Source of the DNA: Buxus sempervirens
Lineage: Eukaryota; Streptophyta; Magnoliopsida; Buxales; Buxaceae
Assembly: GCA_947561395.2 (NCBI GenBank)
Contig: OX387189.1
Location: forward strand, 21,824,329 to 21,888,328
Reading direction: 5' to 3'
Length of the DNA stretch: 64,000 bases
The position numbers and the translations under genes were made by a program. Shown here piece by piece: positions 10,203 to 20,460 of the stretch; positions within the stretch are counted from its first letter, which is position 1; each line of letters starts with the position of its first letter. Below the pieces are notes generated by a model, which worked only from the letters and a program-made list of their open reading frames with translations, had not been told where the DNA came from and made no database searches.

Positions 10203-10210
10203 TATAAATA
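10203..10210 (+). promoter_or_regulatory. LTR 2 TATA box
   Basis: TATAAATA in the same context as LTR 1, followed by CAG|GTAAGT at 10316. Confidence 0.7.
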
Positions 10211-11607
10211 GAGGCTCTCTCCTCTAGCTAAGGGCCACGAAAATTTGAAGTCCAAGGAATTCTAAGAAGCTCCAAGAGAAGAGAAGAACTCTTGCTGCCT
10301 GCCTGCTCAATCCAGGTAAGTCCCCTATCCCTTTTTATTTTCTGTCTTCAATTCTAGATGTAATAAGATCATCTCTATTGCTGTAGAATAAGGCCATATC
10401 TGTTTTTGTATTCCTAAACTTGTCTCTAAGTACCTCAAGAGTCTCTCTAGCCGTAAAACGTGAAGAGAGAACTAGGGGAAAGGGGAAAAGGTGGATCCCT
10501 AGAATAGAACCCCATATCTGTTTTTTCCTTTTTTCTAGAAAAAAAGCCCTTGATTGTGTTTGTGTAACCAAACCTATCTCCAAGTACCTCAAGAGTCTCT
10601 CTAGCCGTAAAACGTGAAGAGAGAACTAGGGGAAAAGAGAACAGGTGGATCCGTAGGGTAGACCCCCAGGTGCTCAAATCTGTGAGATATGGCTATTTTG
10701 AATATCTTGATCATGTTTTAATGTTTTTTATGATATATCTGAATGAATTACATGAATCTATGATGTTTATAGCATGAGATCCTCTCTTTTTGCCAAAATT
10801 TGGATTTTTGCCACTTTTGCACCTACAGCACTGTTTTCGTGATTTTTGTGACTTTAGGCTAAGATCTTGGATTTATCATGATCAATATGGTAGATCTGGA
10901 TCCAGAAGCCTGAAAGTGAATTCTAGGGTTTCAGGATATGGTTTTTAAATCGTTTTTCATTATTGAGAGAAGACCCTACGGTCTAAATTCTCCCCTTTTG
11001 GTGTTTTTCATCAACGTGGGTATTTTTGGTTTTGATTTTCAGATTTAATGTGAAATTTGGGCTTTATCTATGTCCTGGACTATTCAAGTTAAATTTTGAA
11101 ATATTTTATAAAAATCATATTTTTCCAGATTTCTAGAATTTTGACTTGAAGCCAGATTTTTGGATTTTTCACTTTAAATTGATTTTATTTGATTTTATCT
11201 CAATTTTGTTTTGATCATGAAACCCTAGGAATGGTATGATCATATTTGATAGTTCTGGATCAATCAGACTATTCATATGAAAAAACCATAAATTTTTGCT
11301 TTTTTTGGTGATTTTTATAGCAAGCTTTTTCCTTTATTTTAACATGAACAAATACCTGGTAACTACCTTGTGTGGATGAATAGGGGTGCCTAACACCTTC
11401 CCTTGTTCATAACTTAATCCCCTTACCCATCTCTGGTTGTTTTTAAAGGAGGGTTATTTTTACCCTAAAATTGCCTTTTGTGCTTATTTAATATTTTGGT
11501 GTCCATTCACACCTAAATTGAATGGTGGCGACTCTTTGTTTTATTTGATCCCGTGTGATGATAGAGGAAGTCAAAAGAGGATTTGATTGATTTTCCCATG
11601 TCTCACA

Positions 11608-13387
11608 ATCTCCAATTTAGAGCTTGTGTGAACAAAACAGGTAATCCAAGTCAATCCTTTGAAAGAGACCTGAAAGATCACAATCCAATCAGTGTGGGTT
11701 AAGATTGTCAAATCCACATTACTCTGCCATAATAGAATAAACCCATCTCTATGATCAATTGAAGGAATCACACAAAAATCCTTAAGATTCAATTGGTTTG
11801 CCACTTTGGTGGCCATTTGATTTTTGGCAAAAGTCTTCGACAGGAGAATAATATTTGGTTTATGTAGCAAAACTGGTCTTTTAGATGCAGTTGTGTCATA
11901 GGTTAACCAATCGCATGGTAGTTCCAAAACAACATTCTCATTTTTTCAGATTCTCCGAAGAGAACCCTTGGGGAGGAAGAGATGGGGGACAGAAAGAAGG
12001 AGAGAACTTCGTCTTCTTCTTTGAATTTGGATAGACTTCCCTAGAGTCTGCTTGATCCGCTTCCATTTCCTGAGCAGTCTTCTTTTTATGGTTAGGAGTT
12101 TTCTTTGGTTGACGAGATCGTCTTCTGGGCTGTTTTTGGATCTGCACCTTTGGGATCTCCCTAATGGACAGGTGTGGGGATGCCGACAACTGTATTTCAT
12201 TTGCCCTCCTATTTCCCTGCCATTCTTTTGGAAAGAATTTAGTGAGTAGTAAGTTGATACCCTTATTAAAAGGAGACTTATTAGTATTGCACTTAGCAGA
12301 GAAGGTGAAAGAATTTTCTACACTAGAGAAGATAGCCAGGGAGGAAGCCCAATTTGAAATAGGACCCAATTTTAACTCTTTGGACACAAGTAAAAAGTTG
12401 GAAGACTTTGGCGACCAATTTTGGGCCCTTTCAAAATCTTTGAGCCCACTAGAAGCACTTAGACTTTCAAGCCAGTTACCATAATTCAAAGGCCCCACAC
12501 TTTGCATCGCCCATGAGCTCAACTTGATTTGCCCTATTAATAGAACCCTTAGTCGACCCAGATGACTTCCAACCCGACCCAGGTTCCTCAAATGGCAAAG
12601 GCTTCTTCCCAAAAACTTTTTTCTCTGATGAATAGGCTCTTCGGCGTCGCCGGACTCCCATTCTATTCCCATAGGAATATCTGGGGGACTCTTCCAATGT
12701 AGGCATACATAGGGTGGCTCCCCGGCGAATAAGAGAACAACAATTTAGAGTATGTCCCAAAAAGCCACATGAAAAGCAACAGTCCGGCAAACCCTCATGC
12801 ACAAAAGTCATCCAGACTTTCTCCGATTTCATATCTTCCACATAAACACCCGCCGGAACAGGCTTGGACAAAGGAGGGGACCATTTAATACCAACTTCAT
12901 GTGACTCCTCATTCTCTGGAATTTCAATCTGAAGTGCTTTTCCAAACTCATTACTAAGTCTAATAAGAATTTGGGGGTCCCTGAGGGAGCAGGGGAGATT
13001 GAGAAGTTGCAACCATAGGGTTATCTCCGAGAAGGAAAAAAGTTCCGCTTCTTCAGGATTCTCAACTTTATCCAATAGGCAAAACGCCCCATTTAGGAAC
13101 CAAGGCTAGCCATCCAAAATCGTCACACGTTCAACCTAGAAAGCACAAGCAAGCAAGAATCGGGATGGAAATATGCACTTGATAGATAGAAACTTGAAAG
13201 ATTTCCAGACTCTCTTGGTAAAATTTTTGACTGCAAACAGTGAGGGAGACGCATCCAAAGTTTCAAGTAGGAGCATGTATTTCTAGCTCTCTCGAAGTCT
13301 GACCTTTTCATCTTCTAACAAGGAGAACACCTTTTCCGATCTGGAAGGCATGAGGAGATTCTGAAACTTAGACAAAATGTCTTCCAT
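11608..13387 (-). pseudogene. L1-type LINE fragment B: ORF1 and the start of ORF2 endonuclease
   Basis: ORF1 begins at the ATG at 13387 (MEDILSKFQNLLMP). It covers a DUF4283-like domain in broken frames to about 13075, then PPLSKPVPAGVYVEDMK and a CCHC knuckle (C-x2-C-x4-H-x4-C at CFSCGFLGHTLNCC), then a basic tail to 11938. ORF2 begins right after with MRMLFWNYHAIG, a degenerate APE endonuclease start, followed by LLHKPNIILLSKT. The endonuclease stops at 11608 where LTR 2 begins. Frameshifts near 13100 and 12500 and early stops make it inactive. The rest of ORF2 should lie left of the LTR element, outside this window. Confidence 0.8.
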
Positions 13388-13963
13388 GACCTAGACTACT
13401 ACCACTAGCAAAGAAGATCATCAAATACAGAGCACAATCATAGTAACTCCAGAGAAGCAGAAGTGCTTAGAAAATTTTTAAAACCAGGTCTCTCTTATAT
13501 GAAGGTAGGCAAACCCATCGATTAAAACCCACAAGGAGACTAAAATAACCTGATTAGAACCAACACATGTAGGAAGGAGTCACTCCGAGATAAATTAAAC
13601 AGGGTGCCTAGCAGAACAACAATCTGGATGATACATCAGAGGAGCTAGGTAGAATACTAGAGGGAGAGGAGGACTGGTAGCACAAACCGGAAGGGTGAAT
13701 ACTAAAAGCACCTAGATTTGACCAAGCAAACCGGATCAAAGGAAGCTAAACCAAATCGGGAAAGGCTGACCACCACCAAACTCGTACCCTACACTTCAAA
13801 ACCACTTTGAAAAGAAAACGTCAACGTCAAACATAAACGCCCTGGAAATCGCCTCAAAAATCACCCTTAAAGCAAACGTCTTGTATATTAGTAAGTAAAT
13901 AAGAGCCTTTACAAGAACAAACACGTGCCTTATCCCAATAAATTAAAATTCTAAGCTAAAACA
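13388..13963 (-). other. Probable 5' leader of LINE B
   Basis: No coding sequence recognised. By position this is the 5' untranslated part of LINE B, cut on the right by LINE A. Confidence 0.4.
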
Positions 13964-13969
13964 CTCACC

Positions 13970-16900
13970 TTTTTTTTTTTTTGATACGAAAACAGAAATA
14001 TATAAATATAACAGACCAAAGTTACAAATTGGTTACAACAGATCTAACAGTCGTTTTCCCAAGGAAATCATCCAAAATAGCGGAACTCACCGGCTCTGGA
14101 GGATTTGAAACCCAAAAACATGAGTAAGAATCAAGTGCAAAATTGGCAAGCTGATCCGCAACAACATTTGCCTCTCTATACACTTTTAGAAATTTTACCG
14201 AGATGAAGAAATTACACAGGTGCTGCGCTTCTTGGATAAGAGACCCGATCCTCCAAGGTGACTCAATCTTGTTGAGAAATGCACTACCAACCGTATAAGA
14301 ATCACTCTCAATCTGAAGTTTGGAAATTCTGCAAGCCAAAGCCATCCTTAAACCTTCCACCAGCGCTTGTGCCTCAGCACCAACGCATTTGAAACTCCAA
14401 TCTTTTGCGCCAAAGCACCCATAGACCGACCATCTTCATTCCTAAGGATTGCTCCAATGGCCGCCTGCCCAGGTGCTCCTCTTGCCGCTCCATCCACGTT
14501 GAGGGTGGTCCACCCTGTCCTTGGCCTTTTCCATCTGATGGTAATCTCTTCTTTCACCAAGCCTGTACACCTTTGGCCTACTTCAGCAAGTCTTTTGGAG
14601 TCCTCCTGGAGGGACAAGAAAAGGGAAGAAGTGAGTTGCAATGAAGGTTTCAGGTTTTCAAAAATTACCTTGTTCCGGGTAAGCCAAATTGCCCAGCAGA
14701 GGTTAGCCCACGCAGCTCCCATTTGAGTGGCTTTTTCCTTACCCAGGTTTTGGTTGTCCAATATCACATTAAATACCCAATCCTTATAGTCCATCCCCGG
14801 TTGAAGAGGGATGCGACCCCCCACCCCCCCAAACCATATGGCCCTCGTGAAATCACACCTTAGAAACATATGGTCACTAGACTCTTGCTCTTGATTACAA
14901 AGGGTGCACAATTCAACCGGGACTCCGATTCTATGGTGAAGAATGTCGTTTGTAGCGTTTGCTCGATTAATACACTTCCACAAAAACATCCTTATCTTCT
15001 GTGGGCAAGGGAGCTTCCACAAGTTGAGCCATTTCCTATTCAAAATAACATTTTCATCCACATGGGTTAGTAAACGATATGAAGAACTAACCGTGTATTT
15101 ACCTGTACCTGTTCCTTCCCAGAGAATAGTGTCCTTTTCAGAATATTTGTTTATTGGGATTGCCATGATGGATTCAGCAATGTAAATAGGCCAAAGCTCC
15201 TGCAATCTTTGAATATTCCAGCATCTATACTCCAGGTCAATCAAATCAGAGACCATCAAATGTTGCTGCCCAGCTTGCTGGATGGTCTGAAGATGGTCTT
15301 CCGAGGGTCCCCACTTACTATCCATTATACATATTGATCTCCCATTGGCTATGTTCCATCTTCTACCCACTTCCAATGTATCTCTGGCTTTGCATATGTG
15401 CTTCCATAACCAAGAATGGGACCTCCTGGGCTGAGTTTGCAGAAATCTTTCATCTGGACAGTACTTGCTTTTTACCAGCTTAATCCACATTTTACCTTCA
15501 TCCTTGGCAATTGCCCAAGCCACTTTAGCAAACATGGCTCTATTAATCATCTTGCAACATCGGATATTAAGCCCCCCGAGCCTCTTAGGCAGGCAAATCT
15601 TCTCCCAGCAGATAAAGTGAAAAGTTCTTTCTTTCTCAGGCTTGTGCTAGAAAAATTTTCTAGCTTCACGATTGATTTTCTCTGCAATTATCTCAGGAAT
15701 CTTCAAACAGGTCATATAATATTGAGCAGAATTTATCAAAGTAGTTCTTCCGGCTTGGGACAATAGGTTAGCTTTCCAACCAACCAACTTGGCATTGATT
15801 CTATCCACCAGATCCTTAAAATGTTTCGATTTTGGTGCTTCCAAGAAGGTTGGAATTCCCATGTACTTTCCAGGCCTTTTAGTAGGTCTCACCCCAAAAA
15901 TTCTGGCCAAATTGCTTTTTTCCTGGCCCTTAACACAAGGACTTAGGAATAATTTAGATTTACCAGAATTAAAACTGTGCCCAGCAAGCTCACAAAACCC
16001 AGTAACAATCTCATTAAAGTTTCTAAGGTTTCTGGAATTAGCCCTACCAAACGAAGTAAATCATCGGCAAACATGAGGTGACTGATAGGCTCAGCCACCC
16101 GGTTAACCTTGATACCATGAATGTAGTTGTTACTTTCAGCTCTCAGCAGCATTAAGGACAAAATCTGTTGGGAGATGATAAAGATGTATGGAGAGAGTGG
16201 ATCACCTTGCCTAATCCCCCTAGTAGGATAAAATATACGCCCAGGCTTACCATTCACAAGAATACTATTGGAGACAGTTTTGATACAGTGCATGATAATC
16301 CTAATAAATCCAACATCAAAACCAAAAACGTTCAAAGCTTTTTCAATAAAATTCTAGCTAAGCCTATCATAGGCTTTAGTAAGATCAAGCTTCATGGCAA
16401 AGAGGCCTTTTTTATTGTTTTTCTTTTTTCCCTTGATGGTATGATAGATTTCCTGAGCCGCAATAATGTTTTCCTGAATGCTCCAACCCGGGACAAAAGC
16501 ACATTGGTGCGGGGATATTATTTTATTCATTAGGGGTCTCATTCTGTCCACTATGAGTCTAGAAATGATTTTGTAAGCAAAATTGCAGAGACTAATGGGC
16601 CTATAATCCTGCACCTTTCTAGGGTTATCAATTTTGGGGATGAGAGCAATATGGGTAAAATTGATATTAGTGTCAAAACTACCTCTCTCAAAACAGTCCT
16701 TGACCATAATACACACATCATCCTTGATAACATCCCAGTAGGACTGGTAAAACACTCCCTGAAAGCCGTCCGGGCCCGGGCACTTCAGGGCACCCATTTT
16801 TTTGACAACCCCCCAGATTTCCTCATTAGAAATAGGTCTCATTAGAATGGTGTTGTCCAGCTCAGTAATACAAGGGTTAATATGATCCAAAATTTTCAGA

Positions 16901-18840
16901 TTTCTGGAGTGTCCATCAGACATGAACACTTCTTCAAAATGATTAGAAATAAGTTCTTCAATCTCCTTTTGGTATTTTAATTCTTCATTGTTTTCAGCTT
17001 TGATAGAGATGATCCTATTTCTGTGTCTCCTATTGATAGTAGACACGTGGAAAAATTTGGTGTTCAAGTCACCATCTTTTGGCCATCTAATTCTCGACTT
17101 CTGATGCCAGAATTTTTCTTGGACATACAGGGCTTCAAAATAGTTTTTCTGAATTTCTTTTTCAATCCTTAATAAACTAGTGTCATCCGAATTCTCCACT
17201 CTCTTTTGGACACTCTTGAGCTCACTGTACAATCCTGAGACTCTTTTATTGATATCCCCTACGACCTCCCTATTCCATTTACTCAGATCCCTCCTCAATC
17301 TACCAAACTTCCCATGAAGGTTTCCTCTGGACTCATTCCAACAAGATTCTATAGTGTCTTTACACCTAGGTTCATTGATCCAGAAAACTCTCAAACCTAA
17401 ACAGTTTATGGGCTTTGAAGTTAAAGCAGTTCAGGTTAAGAGACAGGGGACAATGATCGGATCCCACAATGGGGTCATTCCACACAGTAGAGTTTGGGAA
17501 TAATTGACACCAGTCAGTTCTACATAGCACCCTATCAATTTTTTCTTTGATATTGCTAGTACCCATTCTACCATTGTTCCAAGAATATTTCATGCCTTTA
17601 CTAGGAATGTCAATCAGATTATTATCATTAATGAAATTACTGAAAGTAACAGCTTTACGTACCTTGGGATCACTTCCACCTCTTTTCTCATGTTTGTACA
17701 GGACGACATTGAAATCGCCAATGGAGCACCAAGGCAGGTAGCTATTGCTTGCAAATTTCTTTAACGACTGCCATTGTTTTTCTTGGACTTGAAGAATGGA
17801 GCTCGCGTGAACAAAAGTCATTTCAAAATTTTCTCTAGATTTAACTCTCACGTTCATATGGATGCACCATGACAGCACTTTCTCAAAGCTAATATCCACA
17901 TCATTGTTCCATAACACCAAGTAACCTTCCTTTTTTCCACTGCCGGGGACCACCAGAAGTTGGGTAATCCCATCTTATGGATCCACTTCTTGGAATTAGT
18001 ATCATTAGTCAAAGTCTCAGAAACAAGAACTAAGCTTGGCCTGTTTATGCGCACCAAGTTGCGCAAGTGGAGTCTAGTCGGGGTTTGGCCAAGTCCCCGA
18101 CTGTTCCACGCCAGAATTTTCATTGCTTACAGGGTCGCCGAGACGACTCGGCACCGTGACCCACACTGTTGAGACTAGTAGAAGAGAGATGAGAAGAGCT
18201 TTCACCACTAAACTTCACCGGATTCTCAAGACTATCGGATTTCCTCTTTTTTGGATAATTCTGGTCCCCCACATTGGTCTGGTCTCGGTCAAGGTCCAGC
18301 AGGGAAGCTGTGTTAACATGTCTTGTGTGGAATTGGAGATGACGATTTCTGGCCAAGACTTTTGCATGGGTGGGCTTTTTTCTATTGCGACAGGGCTGGG
18401 TTTCACTAATGGTGAGATGGGGAGAAGTTTTAAGGGTCACTAAAGGCTCCAAGGGATTGGTCTGGGCTCCAAAGTTGAAGAAATTGGACAACAGAAGATT
18501 TTTATCCGAGAATATGGGCCCAGGCACCATTGGGCCACACTCCATGACAAAAATATTACCGTTACTTCTTTGCATAATCTCCGGGTTTGGGGATGTCAAC
18601 CCGCTACGACCCGCCGTCAAGAGCAAACTCCCCTCAGAAACGGTCGACGAGCCCACCTTGCACCTCCCGCCTGTCTCATCAGGAACAGAGGAACAGAACG
18701 GGCTGCTACGCACAGTCCTCGAGGGCCAACTCGAGTCGAGACTCCCCTGACTCGGTGCCAGACTCGTCTCACGAACTGGCATCTGGGGAGGCGTTGAGTT
18801 GGGGATCGTCTTCTTCAGTCCGCCCTTGAGCAGGGGGTTT
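13970..18840 (-). mobile_element. Nearly full-length, dead L1-type LINE A
   Basis: The 3' end is a poly(A) tail, seen as T13 at 13970-13982 on the + strand. Going 5' the element holds RNase H, zf-RVT, RT, endonuclease and the C-terminal part of ORF1. The 5' end is near 18840, and the ORF1 there lacks the DUF4283 domain and zinc knuckle, so it is 5'-truncated. CTCACCT occurs just outside both ends (13964-13970 and 18841-18847) and may be a 7-bp target site duplication. Confidence 0.8.
14022..18123 (-). pseudogene. LINE A ORF2: endonuclease, reverse transcriptase, zf-RVT, RNase H
   Basis: The start ATG is at 18123. The endonuclease shows WNSRGLG, VSETL, GDFNVV and GSDHCPLS. A frameshift near 17945 and another near 17390 break it. 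RT follows with GPDGFQG, LIPKI, DYRPISLCN, GIRQGDPLSPY and the catalytic FADD at 16071-16060. A TAG at about 16352 replaces the residue after KAYDRLS, and the frame shifts again after FADD. The zf-RVT region (KIRMFLWKCINRA, CTLCNQEQESSDHMFLRC) lies near 14850-15000. The RNase H has NVDGA, ESDS and REANVVADQLAN split by a frameshift near 14360. Order and motifs are those of plant L1 elements with a C-terminal RNase H. It can no longer make a working protein. Confidence 0.88.
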
Positions 18841-18845
18841 CTCAC
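18120..18845 (-). pseudogene. LINE A ORF1, C-terminal part
   Basis: About 240 codons of open Ser/Pro-rich sequence ending SSRRPCKQ. The stop TGA overlaps the ORF2 start as ATGA (18123-18120), so the two ORFs overlap by four bases. The N-terminal RNA-binding parts seen in LINE B are missing because the element is truncated at its 5' end. Identity as ORF1 rests on position before the endonuclease rather than on a domain. Confidence 0.6.
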
Positions 18846-20274
18846 CTAATGTACAATGGGGACCGCTCCTTCGAAGAAGGTGCCAAGCATAATAACTTTT
18901 TTCAGTTTTTTTGTTTTTCAAAAAAAAAAAGTATCCTACAATTTTTTTTTTTTCAAAGTAGCCCACAATCATTTACTTTTAACATGTCTTAAACAATTAC
19001 TGATAGGCCCTTTTTCTAAAAAAAAAAAAAAAAAAACTGATAGGCCCTTTCAATTGATACGTAGACAATGCACGTGCGACCGCTAGTAAATGTGATTACA
19101 TCCAGCGGAAGTCAGGCGGCCGGTACTCCGTTCCGGAGGGTTTTCGGCGAACGAAGAACAGAACTCCATCCTGAACCCACCTTTGATTGTTATCCCTCGA
19201 GGCCGTTAGAGGACATGACCGGACGTCGATCGGAGTAGATTCGAGGTAACCCCCAGACGTTGATCGGACTATACCCGCAACAGGTACGTCAAAGTTATCA
19301 CTCGTCGCCCTCCTCTTCTTCTTCACCTTTGATCAGGGCTGCGGTCGATTTAGCTAGGTTTTAATATGGTTGGGTTCGGTTAGATTCAGTTGAGAATCGC
19401 GCTGAATCGTATTAGATTTCCGAAGTTTGTTTTTTGTTCTCTATCAATTAGTTGTTACGATTTCATTGCACGTTTATCCTGTTTCGTTTCCGTCGAACTT
19501 GTCGCGTTCCTGCACTATTAACCTTTCACAGTGCCCTTACCTTATCTTCCCTAATTGTGACATCTCAACGACTCTTCGAAGGGAGGCAGAACACCGGAGA
19601 TCAAATCCCTCGTGAAGAAAAAGTGAGTTTTTTGCAATCTAGGGATTCAATTTTCACTTATTTTCTCCAATTTATCTTGGCAAGAATTCCCAATTTGAGA
19701 TTTTGGTCAGACAGTAGAATACCCAGTTCCTGAAATCATGAATTCTTTCGAATTTTGGCTCTTCTTTGTTAAGTGGGGTTTGATCGAGTTTCTTCTATGG
19801 TTAAGTTAGGCTGTAAACCCCAATCCAGATCAAAATTTCTCACCTATCAATTAATCCTATTTATAGAAGCTGTAAATAACTGAGAGATAATGGAGGTTTT
19901 TTGGGAGCTGGACTCTTGTGGGTCTCAGAGATCTGTTCCGTTATGGCTTCCCAGATGTTGAATCCCTGTAGATTTGGTTCATTTTTGCATGGTTACATTT
20001 AATTTTTTTAATGCTTTTTGTTATTGTCTGAGACGGCATATGACATCACATGTTCTCTTTTGCATGAACTGCTCTGCCATTCTATGGTTTTGCTAGGGTT
20101 TGCATTTCAGTTATTGTTTCTTCCACAAATCTGTCTAAAAAGGTTCTGAATTTTCAACAACCTCCTTTTCTAAACTTTATCTTTAACCAACCTGCATGCA
20201 TGCTTGTAAATGTGATCTCCAGTTTTCCCCTTTTTGCCTACTTGAAAAAGTAATCCCTTTTCATCATCATTACT

Positions 20275-20312
<38 letters not shown>

Positions 20313-20460
20313 TTCTCTTTACATTATTTTTGGGTCTTTTTCCTTCTGGGGTTTTAATTACATGTTCTATTTGAGGTTTTTCTTCTTTGGGTTTATGAGT
20401 TATTGAATTTTTGAAGTTTTGCTCCGGTTTCATGTTCATGTTCTCTTGATCCTTTAACCA
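18846..20460. other. Unassigned, mostly single-copy-looking DNA
   Basis: No gene can be proven. The stretch 19090-19320 is clearly richer in GC and CpG than its surroundings. On the minus strand it is open for 77 codons (19326 to 19096) without similarity I recognise, and on the + strand it could be the first exon of a gene. A CT microsatellite lies at 20282-20310. Confidence 0.3.
20282..20310. repeat. (CT)n microsatellite
   Basis: About 14 uninterrupted CT units. Confidence 0.95.

Larger units (their letters stand above)
9795..11607 (+). mobile_element. LTR 2 of the Tat-type element
   Basis: TGTAGACACCCC...CTCACA, 1813 bp, is the sister of LTR 1. It keeps array 5 (units at 9912, 9940, 9967, 9995), the TATA box at 10203, the splice donor at 10316 and the internal duplication. 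Its CA end abuts an L1 endonuclease coding sequence at 11608, so the element inserted into an older L1. The five bases after it are ATCTC; the matching left flank is outside the window. Confidence 0.8.

Noticed and set aside
6976..11607. One ordinary retrotransposon with LTR 1 as 5' LTR and LTR 2 as 3' LTR
   Set aside because: A polypurine tract precedes both LTRs and no primer site or coding region follows LTR 1.
19096..19326. Minus-strand 77-codon ORF
   Set aside because: No recognised domain or splice context; reported only as an unassigned island.
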